Notes under the pieces: generated by a model | The model's input: only the letters and a program-made list of their open reading frames with translations | What the model was told of the DNA's origin: nothing | The model's database searches: none | Part shown: one piece after another, positions 45,729 to 54,282 of the stretch | Layout of the letters: the number at the start of each line of letters is the position of its first letter | Position numbering within the stretch: the first letter of the stretch is position 1 | Assembly (NCBI GenBank): GCA_963665575.2 | Contig: CAXXDW010000006.1 | Coordinates: 868,001-932,000, forward strand | DNA from: Rariloculus sp963665575 | Lineage (GTDB): Bacteria > Pseudomonadota > Gammaproteobacteria > Steroidobacterales > Rariloculaceae | Direction of reading: 5' to 3' | DNA length: 64,000 bases | Program-made: the position numbers and the translations under genes

Positions 45729-46613
45729 CTAACTCGCGGCTGCAAGGCCGCCCGTGTCGGGCGGCATGAGCGCCTTGAGTTTGCCCATCGCGTTCGCCTC
45801 GATCTGACGGATCCGCTCGGCCGAAACTCCGTACTCGGCCGCCAGCTCGTGCAGCGTGGACTTCGACTCGCCGAGCCAGCGGCGCGCGACGATGTCGCGG
45901 CTGCGGTCATCGAGCTGATCGAGCGCCTGATGGAGATGGGCGTGAGTGGAGTCGGTCCAGTCCTGCTTCTCGACGGCGCTCGCGGGGTCGTCGTCGGAGC
46001 TCGGCAGATACGCGGACGGCGAATACTCGTCGTCTTCGCCAGGGCCCGGATCGTAGCTCATGTCGCGGCCGCTGAGCCGGCTCTCCATCTCGGTGACTTC
46101 GCGGGGGGTGACTCCGAGATCCCTGGCAATGGCCTCGGTCTCCTCCTGGTTCAACCAGCCGAGGTGCGACTTGGATTTGCGCAGATTGAAGAACAGTTTC
46201 CGTTGGGCCTTCGTTGTCGCGACCTTGACGAGCCGCCAGTTGCGCAGGACAAATTCATGAATTTCGGCGCGAATCCAGTGCACCGCGAAGGAGACGAGAC
46301 GGATGCCGACCTCGGGATCGAAACGCTTGACGGCCTTCATGAGGCCGACGTTGCCTTCCTGGATCAGGTCGCCGAGCTGCAGGCCGTAGCCGGAATAGCC
46401 GCGTGCGATGTGCACGACGAAACGCAGATGCGCGAGCACGAGGGCGCGGGCGGCATCGAGGTCGCCATGCTCCTGCAGGCGCGTCGCAAGCTCGCGTTCC
46501 TCTTCGGCGCTGAGCACCGGGATGCGGTTGACGGCCTGGGTGTACTGATCCAGGCTGCCGAGCGGGCCGCTCAGCACGAGATCCTCGGGTCGTCGAACCA
46601 GCGCGGTAGTCAC
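45729..46613 (-). CDS. rpoH: Heat-shock sigma factor RpoH (sigma-32)
   Basis: 294 residues from GTG 46613 (VTTALVRRPEDLVLSG), with GGAGG upstream. Region 2 includes LVLAHLRFVVHIARGYSGYG, LGDLIQEGNVGLMKAVKRFD and FAVHWIRAEIHEFVLRNWR; the RpoH box is QRKLFFNLRKSK; region 4 has ELAAEYGVSAERIRQIEANAM. It directs transcription of chaperones and proteases. A CIRCE operator lies 43-69 bases upstream, so HrcA probably represses it. The 248 bases between its stop and the DUF962 gene contain nothing I can identify. Confidence 0.96.
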   Translation of the reverse strand: MTTALVRRPEDLVLSGPLGSLDQYTQAVNRIPVLSAEEERELATRLQEHGDLDAARALVLAHLRFVVHIARGYSGYGLQLGDLIQEGNVGLMKAVKRFDPEVGIRLVSFAVHWIRAEIHEFVLRNWRLVKVATTKAQRKLFFNLRKSKSHLGWLNQEETEAIARDLGVTPREVTEMESRLSGRDMSYDPGPGEDDEYSPSAYLPSSDDDPASAVEKQDWTDSTHAHLHQALDQLDDRSRDIVARRWLGESKSTLHELAAEYGVSAERIRQIEANAMGKLKALMPPDTGGLAAAS

Positions 46614-46655
46614 GGCGGTCTTGCCTCCAGTGTGAATTGTCGCGGGCAGCGAATG

Positions 46656-46682
46656 TTAGCACTCACCGCGTTAGAGTGCTAA
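46656..46682. promoter_or_regulatory. CIRCE operator (HrcA binding site) upstream of rpoH
   Basis: TTAGCACTC, a 9-nt spacer, then GAGTGCTAA: all 18 arm bases match the CIRCE consensus, and a further G/C pair extends each arm to ten. It lies in the leader or promoter region of rpoH and not near groE or dnaK. The convergent end of ftsX is about 90 bases away on the other side, so rpoH is the only gene it can control here. Confidence 0.93.
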
Positions 46683-46773
46683 CAGCCTGATTGGTTCCTG
46701 GTCGCGCATGTGCGCAAAGGCGGATTGCGGTTCTCCTGGGTCCGGGGAGTTCCTACGAACTCCTCTAGCGTGG

Positions 46774-47694
46774 TCAGGTGGGCTCTATCGCACGCAGATG
46801 GCGTGCGGCGGCGATCCAGGCGCCGGCCCAGCCGAGCGCGGCTCCACCGCCGACGAGAATGACGGTGTCGCGCCAGCCGAGTCCCATGAGCGTGTAGACG
46901 CTCGCGTAGAGTTCGGCGAGTGCCCGTGCGGGCGCCTCGAGCAACGCGAGTGCGGCTGCGACGAGCAGTGCCGCGATGAGAGCGCCCGCGAGACCGTAAC
47001 AGAAGCCGAGATAGAGGAAGGGCCTGCGTATGAAGCCGTCGCTGCCGCCGACGAGCTTCATGACCTCGATCTCGGTGCTGCGGTTGTTGATCTCGAGCCT
47101 GATCGTGTTGCCGATCACGAGGACGACCGCGAGCGCGACGAGCGCCGATACGATGTCGACGGTGCGTTCGACGAGCTCGAGCATGGCCCTGAGTCGTGCG
47201 ACCCACTCCGTGTCGAGCTGTACCTGCGCCGTTTCTTCCAGAGCGTCGAGCGATTCGGCCAGCGCTTGCATCTCGTCAACGGCGCTTTGATCGGGCCTGA
47301 CGACGAGCGCGTGGGGAAGCGGGTTGTCCTCGAGTGCGTCGAGCGCTTCGCCGAAGCCCGATTGAGCCCGAAAGGCCTCCAGCGCATCGGCGCGGCTGAT
47401 GAAATCGACCTGATCGACGTCGGCTCGGGCATCGATTTCGCCCGCGAGCTCGCGAGCGCGCTCCTCGGTCACGGCGTCGTCGAGATACACGGTGAAGTCC
47501 GCGGCGCCCTCCCAGGAACCGCTGAGCGCACCGACATTGGTCAGGAACACCCGCATTCCCGCCGGCAGCGCGAGGGCGATCGCGATCACGAGCACGGTCA
47601 GCAGGCTGCCGAGCGGGTGGCGCAGAAGCCTGCCGAGCGCGCCGCTGAGGTTCTGCGCGTGCAGGCCGAAGTAGCGTGTCGTGGCCTCAATCAC
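46774..47694 (-). CDS. ftsX: Cell-division ABC permease-like protein FtsX
   Basis: About 306 residues from GTG 47694 (VIEATTRYFGLHAQNL), overlapping the ftsE end by eight bases. Four membrane helices: one near residues 25-45, then three in the C-terminal half. The extracellular domain (ADFTVYLDDAVTEERARELA ... FISRADALEAFRAQSGF) and the loop RLEINNRSTEIEVMKLVGGS are typical. With FtsE it controls amidase activation at the septum. The track to a farther upstream Met would run deep into ftsE and is rejected. Confidence 0.94.
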   Translation of the reverse strand: MIEATTRYFGLHAQNLSGALGRLLRHPLGSLLTVLVIAIALALPAGMRVFLTNVGALSGSWEGAADFTVYLDDAVTEERARELAGEIDARADVDQVDFISRADALEAFRAQSGFGEALDALEDNPLPHALVVRPDQSAVDEMQALAESLDALEETAQVQLDTEWVARLRAMLELVERTVDIVSALVALAVVLVIGNTIRLEINNRSTEIEVMKLVGGSDGFIRRPFLYLGFCYGLAGALIAALLVAAALALLEAPARALAELYASVYTLMGLGWRDTVILVGGGAALGWAGAWIAAARHLRAIEPT

Positions 47695-48430
47695 GGTATC
47701 GGGACCCGTGGCGGTCGGGGGAGGTCGAGTCAGGCGTTGTCGGCCGGTGGGGTTCCGAGCCACCCGGCGCAAGGCCATCCGCGGCGATCTCCCCGGCAAC
47801 GAGTCTGATCGTTCGGTGCCCGAGGTGTTCGACGAGCTTCAGGTCGTGCGTCGCGATCAACAGCGTCACGCCGACCTCGTGGAAGCGCTCGAGCAGGCGC
47901 ATGATTTCGAGCGAGAGTTCCGGGTCGAGGTTGCCGGTCGGCTCGTCGGCGATGACGACGTCGGGGCGGCTTGCGACCGCCCGTGCGATGCCGACGCGCT
48001 GCTGCTCGCCCGTGGACAGCGTGATCGGTGCGTCCCGCTCGCGGCCGCGCAGTCCCACCTGGTCGAGCGCGGCGCGCACGCGCCGGCCGGTCTCACGCGG
48101 ACCGTAGCCCGCGATCACGAGCGGCAGGGCGACGTTGTCGAAGACCGCGCGGTCGTGCAGCAGCTTGTGATCCTGAAACACCACGCCGATGCGGCGGCGG
48201 AAGCCGGGAACGCTCCGGCGCGATACCCCCGCGGTGTTGCGGCTGTTGACGATCACGGCGCCGCGCGTCGGCCGCTCGATCAGGGCGATGAGCTTCAGCA
48301 GCGTGCTCTTGCCCGCGCCCGACGGCCCGGTCAGAAACGCCATTTCCCCGCGTTCGAGAGCGAAGCTGATGCCGCCAAGCGCCTCGCGCCCGTTCGGGTA
48401 TCGCTTGTAGACGTCCTCGAAGCGAATCAC
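47687..48430 (-). CDS. ftsE: Cell-division ATP-binding protein FtsE
   Basis: 247 residues. Walker A GPSGAGKSTLLKLI, Q-loop VVFQDHKLL, signature LSTGEQQRVGIARAV, Walker B VVIADEPTGNLD and H-loop ATHD. The start MIRFEDVYKRYPNGREAL is the family's. The C-terminus has about 25 extra low-complexity residues (GGSEPHRPTTPDSTSPDRHG) compared with E. coli FtsE. It overlaps ftsY by four bases at its start and ftsX at its end, an ftsY-ftsE-ftsX operon. Confidence 0.96.
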   Translation of the reverse strand: MIRFEDVYKRYPNGREALGGISFALERGEMAFLTGPSGAGKSTLLKLIALIERPTRGAVIVNSRNTAGVSRRSVPGFRRRIGVVFQDHKLLHDRAVFDNVALPLVIAGYGPRETGRRVRAALDQVGLRGRERDAPITLSTGEQQRVGIARAVASRPDVVIADEPTGNLDPELSLEIMRLLERFHEVGVTLLIATHDLKLVEHLGHRTIRLVAGEIAADGLAPGGSEPHRPTTPDSTSPDRHGSRYRD

Positions 48431-49362
48431 GCGGCGCGCTCTCCGATCAGTGCATCTGCGAACTCGTGGGCGTTGAAGACCGCAAAATCCTCGATGGCTT
48501 CACCGACCGCGACGAAGCGGATCGGCAAGGCGAGCTTGCGGGCGATCGCGATCACGATGCCGCCCCTGGCCGTGCCGTCGAGCTTCGTGATCGCAAGCCC
48601 CGTGACGCCGAGCCTGGCGTTGAACCGCTCGGCCTGTACGAGCGCGTTCTGTCCCTGGCTTGCGTCAAGCACGAGCAGGGTCTCGTGCGGTGCGTCCGAA
48701 TCGAAGCGCGCGATCACGCGGTGAATCTTCGCAAGTTCGTCCATGAGTCCGGCATCGGTATGCAGGCGGCCGGCGGTGTCGGCGATGACGACGTCGGCGC
48801 GTCGCGCCCTGGCCGCCGTGAGCGCATCGTGGACGACAGCCGCCGGGTCGGCGCCGTCGGCCTGGCTCACGACCGTGGCGCCGGCGCGCCGTCCCCACTC
48901 GGCGAGCTGTTCGACCGCGGCCGCGCGAAACGTATCGGCCGCCGCGATCACGACCGAGCGCCCTTCAGCGGCGAGGCGGTGTGCGAGCTTGCCGACGGTG
49001 GTCGTCTTGCCGGTTCCGTTGACTCCGACGGCGAGAATGACGAAGGGCTTTGCGCCGTTCGGGATGGCGAGCGGCCGCGCGAGCGGGTTGAGCAGCTCGA
49101 CGATCGTGGTGCGCAGCGCTTCGACCCCATCGCTGCCGTTTCTGACGGAGCGCTCAACGGCATCGATCAGCGAGTGCGTCGCCTCGACGCCGACATCGGC
49201 GAGCAGCAGTTCGGTCTCGAGCGCTTCAAGCGTGTCAGCGTCGATCGCGCCGGCGAAGAACGTCGGCAAGTCGCCGGACAGCCAGGTCCTGCCGCGGTTG
49301 ATGCGGGATCTGAGCCTGCCGAAGAAGCCGCTGTCGTCTGCAGATATCGAGCCGCTGACCAC
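48427..49362 (-). CDS. ftsY: Signal recognition particle receptor FtsY
   Basis: 311 residues. SRP GTPase with the N-domain helical bundle (LETELLLADVGVEATHSLID), G1 GVNGTGKTTTVGKLAH, AADTFRAAAVEQL, DTAGRLHTDAGLMDEL, TKLDGTARGG and the ending ALPIRFVAVGEAIEDFAVFN. It docks ribosomes carrying membrane proteins. The acidic A-domain seen in E. coli is almost absent; this is a short form. First gene of ftsY-ftsE-ftsX. The 151 bases upstream hold no gene. Confidence 0.96.
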   Translation of the reverse strand: MVSGSISADDSGFFGRLRSRINRGRTWLSGDLPTFFAGAIDADTLEALETELLLADVGVEATHSLIDAVERSVRNGSDGVEALRTTIVELLNPLARPLAIPNGAKPFVILAVGVNGTGKTTTVGKLAHRLAAEGRSVVIAAADTFRAAAVEQLAEWGRRAGATVVSQADGADPAAVVHDALTAARARRADVVIADTAGRLHTDAGLMDELAKIHRVIARFDSDAPHETLLVLDASQGQNALVQAERFNARLGVTGLAITKLDGTARGGIVIAIARKLALPIRFVAVGEAIEDFAVFNAHEFADALIGERAA

Positions 49363-49513
49363 CAGAACGACCTTGACGATGTGGGGGAGTGCACGCCGGC
49401 CGTCATGCGCCGGCCAGGTCGATTATACGTCCGGCGGGACGGCCCTTGCCCGCCACGCGCGCCGCCGGCAGCGGTTCCCTATGTCGCCGTTTGCGTGCGT
49501 GTGGAGGTCGGGC

Positions 49514-50902
49514 TCACTCGAAGCTGAATATGTCCTCTTCCTCCGGACGCTGCATACCCTCCTCGTGATGCCGTTCCCAGATCTGCGCCCAGGGACGGCC
49601 GAACGTATCCGGCAACGTGTACTGGAAAGTCTGGTTCGGTGCGATCGGCGACGCAACCCCTTCGACCGGGAAGATCTGCGGTACGCACTCCATGAACAGG
49701 AACGGATCGCCTTCGTTGAGCTCGAACTGCTTGTCGAGGTAATGGACGATGCGCACGGGCTCCACGAAGACCTCCTCGTCATACAGCACGATTTCGTGCC
49801 GCAGGCCGATGAATTCCCCGTTCCCGTTCTCGCGCGGCGTGTAGACCTCGATCGTCTGCAGCCTGTTACTGAACTCGTGTTGGCCGTGGGAGATCCAGCC
49901 CTGGATGTTCGACGTCCAGGTAATGAGTGCGTCGCCGTCCCAGAACCCGATCGTGTCGCCAAGCCACTGCGGCACGTCTGCGCCGAGCCGAGGGACGACG
50001 CCGGATTCGTCGAACTCGCGGCCGATGTGGATCTGCGTGACGAGCGTCTTTGCCGCATTGCGAATGTCGAGAACGAGTTCCGGCGTCATCACGATGCTGG
50101 ACTGGCCGCCGCCGTACTGGGAAATGCGGCGCATGTAGCCTTCGGGCCAGCAATACGAACCCGGCCACTGCGCGGCGTTATTGCCCGAGTAGTGGTACAT
50201 CTGCTGGACGAGGCGCCGCTGGTACTCGGGCGTGAGCAGCGACAGATAGGTGGGGATCTGCAGGACGGCGCCGTAGATCCAGCTTGCGTTCTTCTCGCGC
50301 TGGCGCAGGTAGCGGCCGTTGAAGTCGGGCAGCGTTGCCTGCGTGTATTGTGTCGGGCCGCCGCGCTCGCGCGTTTCGGCGAGCAGCGCCCGGTAGTGCT
50401 CGGGGGCCGTTGCGAACCCGTAGGGGCTCACGATCTCCTCGCGCGGATAGTCGCGATCGCAATAGCCCCAGGCTGCCGATGCCGGCGGATCGTCGCCGAT
50501 CAGGGCAACCTCGTACGCGCCCCAGATCTGTTCGAGACCGACCGTGGAGTTGCAGCGGTAGTAGCGCGGGTCGGACCAGAGCGCTTCATCGAGATAGAAG
50601 TCGTCGGTCGTGAAGATGTCGACCGGCAGCGGTTCGATGCCGGGCGGCGTCGCGCCGTCCCTGGCGGCGTAGATGGGCATGTTGTCTTCGGGCACGCCCG
50701 GGCCGATTTCGTAGCCCTTGCCTTCGGAGCCGACAATGTCGTCCGCCCGAAGCGGGTCCGGCGCGCCCCGCCCGACGCTGGTCTGGGACCAGCCACTCGT
50801 CATTGCCACAAGGCACGCGAAGGCAGAAAGGCCGGCGACCGTTGCGGTGCGATGGCGTGCGGTCCCGTCGCGCCAGCGCGTCAGGTTGCTGTTGTTGGAC
50901 AT
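49514..50902 (-). CDS. Exported protein of unknown function
   Basis: 462 residues from ATG 50902, preceded by a strong GGGAGGG ribosome site; an upstream extension of 54 codons is rejected. An N-terminal signal-like segment (ATVAGLSAFACLVAMTSGWSQ) suggests export. The second half contains WLGDTIGFWDGDALITWTSN and FSNRLQTIEVYTPR, which resemble the 'GDSIGRWEGDTLVVDT' phrase of a widespread exported family of unknown role in Acidobacteria and Proteobacteria. Four Cys (YYRCNS, WGYCDRD, SYCWPEG, FMECVPQ) could form disulfides. No catalytic motif recognised. It is monocistronic by spacing. Confidence 0.8.
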   Translation of the reverse strand: MSNNSNLTRWRDGTARHRTATVAGLSAFACLVAMTSGWSQTSVGRGAPDPLRADDIVGSEGKGYEIGPGVPEDNMPIYAARDGATPPGIEPLPVDIFTTDDFYLDEALWSDPRYYRCNSTVGLEQIWGAYEVALIGDDPPASAAWGYCDRDYPREEIVSPYGFATAPEHYRALLAETRERGGPTQYTQATLPDFNGRYLRQREKNASWIYGAVLQIPTYLSLLTPEYQRRLVQQMYHYSGNNAAQWPGSYCWPEGYMRRISQYGGGQSSIVMTPELVLDIRNAAKTLVTQIHIGREFDESGVVPRLGADVPQWLGDTIGFWDGDALITWTSNIQGWISHGQHEFSNRLQTIEVYTPRENGNGEFIGLRHEIVLYDEEVFVEPVRIVHYLDKQFELNEGDPFLFMECVPQIFPVEGVASPIAPNQTFQYTLPDTFGRPWAQIWERHHEEGMQRPEEEDIFSFE

Positions 50903-50939
50903 GACACCCTCCCGACGAGATTCGCGCCCGATTCCGGGC

Positions 50940-50969
50940 TTTATCGAGACTTTGAAAACCGTCAGGCAA
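50940..50969 (-). promoter_or_regulatory. Possible promoter of the exported-protein gene
   Basis: On the minus strand TTGCCT (50969-50964), an 18-nt spacer, and GATAAA (50945-50940), 38 bases before the ATG. It falls in the 85-base gap after the FkbM gene. Confidence 0.35.
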
Positions 50970-50987
50970 TAGTAAGCCCGAATTCCG

Positions 50988-51713
50988 TCACAGCGGCAGG
51001 AAAACGAAGTTGTTGACGTAGTCTGCCCTGACTGCCGGTTTACGGTGACGGGATTGCGCGTCAAACGTTTCTATCGCATTGAGCGTGCCGTTGTCGACGA
51101 AGTGCGCCGAGTAACCGAGCGCGGCGACCTCGGCGATACACTGCTCGATCGACCGTCCGGTATGGCGTTCTTCCAGTTCGATCTGCAGTACCGGCCTGCA
51201 GCGGGCGATCGTGGCGCGCGCGCCTTGAAGGACCTGAGCCTCGGCGCCCTCGACGTCGATCTTGATGAACCCCACGTCCTCCAGGCCAAGGGAGTCGAGC
51301 ATCCGAACGGTTACGCGTACCTTGCCGTGCGGGGTTTTGGCCTTTCGAGGATGAAGCGACCCGCCGGAGCGGGACAACTTGCGGCCGCGCCTGGGAAGGA
51401 ACAACTCCGCCTGACCATCCCGGTCCGAAAGAGCGGTCGCGTGGGGAGTGACGTTGCCGGGCAGTGCCCGCCTGAGCCACGCGAACGCCACCGGGTTTGG
51501 CTCGAAGGCGTGAACGTGAGACGCGAGCCCCGACAGCACGCGTGCATACACGCCCTTGTGGGCGCCGACATCCACGGCAACGCGACCGGCAGGCACGATG
51601 TCGGCCAGGACTCGCAACTCCGCCTCGCCGCGGTGCATGTGCTTGTTCACCAGATAGCGTGCGTAGAGTTGCGCGGGGATCAGCCGAAACTTGAGCCACT
51701 CGCCGACCCTCAT
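50988..51713 (-). CDS. FkbM family methyltransferase
   Basis: 241 residues. SAM-binding motif VAVDVGAHKGVYARVLSG, FEPNPVAFAWLRRAL, and the FkbM core GFIKIDVEGAEAQVLQGARA with LQIELEERHTG near the C-terminus. FkbM-type enzymes O-methylate sugars, polyketides or lipid-linked glycans; the substrate is not evident. It starts four bases after the SrkA-type kinase gene stop, so the pair is probably one transcript, but a shared function is not obvious. Confidence 0.9.
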   Translation of the reverse strand: MRVGEWLKFRLIPAQLYARYLVNKHMHRGEAELRVLADIVPAGRVAVDVGAHKGVYARVLSGLASHVHAFEPNPVAFAWLRRALPGNVTPHATALSDRDGQAELFLPRRGRKLSRSGGSLHPRKAKTPHGKVRVTVRMLDSLGLEDVGFIKIDVEGAEAQVLQGARATIARCRPVLQIELEERHTGRSIEQCIAEVAALGYSAHFVDNGTLNAIETFDAQSRHRKPAVRADYVNNFVFLPL

Positions 51714-51717
51714 CGCC

Positions 51718-52743
51718 TTATGCGACCTCCAGCACCGGTTCGTCGAGCGCCGCCGCCTGTTCCTTGAGCGCGAGCACGTGTTCTTCCCAGTACCGGTTCT
51801 CCGCGAACCAGGGAAACGCCTTCGGGAACGCCGGATCCTCCCAGCGGCGGGCGAGCCAGGCGGCGTAGTTGATCATGCGAAGCGTACGCAACGCCTCGAC
51901 GAGGTGCAGTTCGCGGTAGTTGAAGTCGAAGAATCGCTGATAGCCGCGCAGAAGTTGCTGAAGCTGCAGCGTGCGTTCCTCGCGCTCGCCCGAGAGGAAC
52001 AGCCACAGATCCTGCACGGCGGGGCCGGTGACGCAGTCGTCGAGGTCGACAAAGTGCGGTCCCGCGTCGGTCCACAGAACGTTGCCGGGGTGGCAGTCGC
52101 CATGAATCCTGAGCGGCCGGAACGGCTCTGCCCGTTCGAACGCTTCGGTCACGGCAACGAGCAGCCGGTCCACGATCGCCTGGTAGCTTTCCACCAGGTG
52201 CGCCGGCAACCAGTCGCCAAGCAAGAGGTACTGGGAGGCGTCGCGTCCCATGCGTTCGATGGATATCTCCTGGCGGTTGCCGAAGCGGCCGAGTGCGCCG
52301 ACCGCGTGGATGCGGCCGACGAAGCGGCCCAGCATTTCCCGATCCTCGGCGCGGCCAAGTTCCGGCCAGCGCCCGCCCTGGCGCGGATAGACGGCATAGC
52401 GATGGCCGCCGCCGTGGTGCAGCGTGTGCCCGTTGACCGCAATGGGCGCGACGATGGGAAGTTCGTGCTCGACGAGTTCTGCGACGAAGCGGTGTTCCTC
52501 CTCGATGCCCGCATCGGTCCAGCGCCCGGGCCGGTAGAACTTGGCGACCACGAAACCGCCGTCTTCGGTGCCGATCTGGTAGACGCGGTTCTCGTAGCTG
52601 TTGAGCGCGAGGATGTGACCGCTGCAGGCGAAGCCGATGTCGTCCAGGGACGAAAGAATCCGGTCCGGTGTCAAATCGGCGTAGGGTTGAGCTTCGTTAC
52701 TGTCCGCTGATACCACGATGCCTGTGCTAGCGCCTCGTATCAC
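51718..52743 (-). CDS. srkA: Stress-response serine/threonine kinase SrkA (YihE) type
   Basis: 341 residues. Kinase-like fold with SYENRVYQIGTEDGGFVVAKFYRP (nucleotide loop and Lys), EEHRFVAELVEHELPIVAPI, catalytic loop LRIHGDCHPGNVLWTD and metal-binding FVDLDDCVTGPAVQDLW. YihE/SrkA limits stress-induced death in E. coli. The start ATG 52743 gives ~25 more residues than the E. coli protein; a GTG at codon 10 is possible. It is followed by the FkbM gene. Confidence 0.9.
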   Translation of the reverse strand: MIRGASTGIVVSADSNEAQPYADLTPDRILSSLDDIGFACSGHILALNSYENRVYQIGTEDGGFVVAKFYRPGRWTDAGIEEEHRFVAELVEHELPIVAPIAVNGHTLHHGGGHRYAVYPRQGGRWPELGRAEDREMLGRFVGRIHAVGALGRFGNRQEISIERMGRDASQYLLLGDWLPAHLVESYQAIVDRLLVAVTEAFERAEPFRPLRIHGDCHPGNVLWTDAGPHFVDLDDCVTGPAVQDLWLFLSGEREERTLQLQQLLRGYQRFFDFNYRELHLVEALRTLRMINYAAWLARRWEDPAFPKAFPWFAENRYWEEHVLALKEQAAALDEPVLEVA

Positions 52744-53042
52744 TCACGGTGCGAGGGCCTGCACAGCATCGCTCGGGACCCTCGTCGGCAGTGGTTCCGG
52801 TGGATGAAATCGGCCGTATCGAGGGTGGGCATCGTGTCAACGGCGGCGTTCGGGACGAGGTCGGGGACCTTACTGCGGCAACAGTCGGATTGTCCAGCCA
52901 CTGTCAGCCTGACGAGTTGCCGGTACGCCTCCGATACAAGGATGATCCTTCATGATCGGAGGAACCTTGTGAGCCGGATCGCTTGCGCCGCGCGCAGGCG
53001 ATTTCTCGGCACGGGATCGGACTTGAGCTACGGTTGTACCCC
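52744..53042. other. Divergent intergenic region srkA/rsmD
   Basis: No gene seen. Its main feature is a nested inverted repeat at 52928-52962. Promoters for srkA and rsmD probably lie here but no clear pair of boxes stands out. Confidence 0.5.
52928..52962. other. Nested perfect hairpin upstream of rsmD
   Basis: Outer arms CCTCCGAT and ATCGGAGG (8 bp) enclose inner arms AAGGAT and ATCCTT. It lies 80 bases before the rsmD start. There is no T-tract, so a terminator is unlikely; an operator or leader structure is possible. Confidence 0.55.
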
Positions 53043-53645
53043 ATGGCCCGCGACAAACCCGCACGACAGCGCTTGCGCATCATTGCCGGAACCTGGCGAG
53101 GAAGACGTTTGCGTTTCCCCCCCGGCACGAACGTTCGTCCGACGCCGGACCGGGTTCGCGAAACGCTGTTCAACTGGCTCGGCGTGCGGGTCGAGGGGGC
53201 GCGATGTCTGGACCTTTACGCCGGCAGCGGATTGCTGGGGTTTGAAGCCTTGTCGCGCGGCGCGCGAGAGGCGTGGTTCGTGGAACGCGATCGAAGGCTC
53301 GCGAGCCACCTTGGCGAGCAGCTCCGGGTGCTGGCGGGCAACGGGCGAGTTTTCTGCGAGGAGGTCGAAACGTTCCTGGGCCGACCGGCCGAGTTGCCGT
53401 TCGACGTGGTTTTTCTTGACCCGCCTTACTCTACCGCCGTCGATGCAGCCATCGCCGGACTGGCGGCGTACCTGGCACCGGACGCGCTGGTCTACCTCGA
53501 ACGCGCCGAGGACGACGGGCTGCCCGAGTCGGATTCGCTGCGGTGGCTGAAGTCCGGCCGGGCCGGCGCCGTGTGCTTCGGTCTCGCGCAACTTGCCGTT
53601 GCGCCGGAACACCCTGCGGCCGGCGGTCCCGCTCCGCGTGCCTAG
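53043..53645 (+). CDS. rsmD: 16S rRNA m2G966 methyltransferase RsmD
   Basis: 200 residues from ATG 53043 (MARDKPARQRLRIIAGTWRG). Motifs: RPTPDRVRETLFNWLG, SAM site CLDLYAGSGLLGFEALSRGA and catalytic VVFLDPPYSTAV. It methylates G966 of 16S rRNA. Followed by coaD after 58 bases, a pairing common across bacteria. A longer frame upstream has no family similarity. Confidence 0.95.
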   Translation: MARDKPARQRLRIIAGTWRGRRLRFPPGTNVRPTPDRVRETLFNWLGVRVEGARCLDLYAGSGLLGFEALSRGAREAWFVERDRRLASHLGEQLRVLAGNGRVFCEEVETFLGRPAELPFDVVFLDPPYSTAVDAAIAGLAAYLAPDALVYLERAEDDGLPESDSLRWLKSGRAGAVCFGLAQLAVAPEHPAAGGPAPRA

Positions 53646-53703
53646 GCGCGTCACGCAGGCCGAAGGTACAATCACTGCAAGCTGATCCAGGATGACTTGT
53701 GTC

Positions 53704-54183
53704 GTGAACATTTGCGCGATGTATCCGGGGACCTTCGATCCGCTGACGCGGGGTCACGAAGAGCTGATCCACAGGTGTGCGCGCTTGTTCGACCAGATCG
53801 TCGTCGCTGTCGCTGCAAGTCCGGGCAAGGCTCCGCTGTTCACGCTTGACGAGCGCGTCGACCTGGCGCGCGAAGTACTGAAGGACACTCCGGGAGTGTC
53901 TGTCACGGGCTATGACGGCCTCTCGGTCGACTTCGCACGCACAAACGGTTTGGCGGTCATCATTCGGGGTCTCAGGGCGGTTTCCGACTTCGAGCTCGAG
54001 TTTCAGCTTGCCGCGATGAACCGCCGCCTTGATGACACCGTGGAGACGGTGTTTCTGACGCCGACCGAGCGGTACACTTTCGTATCGTCGACGCTGGTCC
54101 GGGAGATCGCCGAATACGGCGGCGACGTTTCGCAGTTCGTGCATCCTCGTGTCGAGGAAGCGCTCAACTCCAGGTTCTCGTGA
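53704..54183 (+). CDS. coaD: Phosphopantetheine adenylyltransferase
   Basis: 159 residues from GTG 53704 (VNICAMYPGTFDPLTRGHEE), with AGGA 11 bases upstream; an ATG at 53692 would add four residues. Transfers AMP to 4'-phosphopantetheine, the next-to-last step of CoA synthesis. The nucleotidyltransferase motifs are YPGTFDPLTRGH and TPTERYTFVSSTLVREIA; IIRGLRAVSDFELEFQLAAMNR is the substrate segment. coaBC in the same window encodes earlier steps of the pathway. Confidence 0.96.
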   Translation: MNICAMYPGTFDPLTRGHEELIHRCARLFDQIVVAVAASPGKAPLFTLDERVDLAREVLKDTPGVSVTGYDGLSVDFARTNGLAVIIRGLRAVSDFELEFQLAAMNRRLDDTVETVFLTPTERYTFVSSTLVREIAEYGGDVSQFVHPRVEEALNSRFS

Positions 54184-54282
54184 AGGCAGATTCGGGCAGC
54201 CGAACAGCATCACGGAAGCATCGGCGCGTGGATTCTCCAGGGTGTTGCTCCTGATGAACGCAGCTTCGCACGACGAAGGGAA

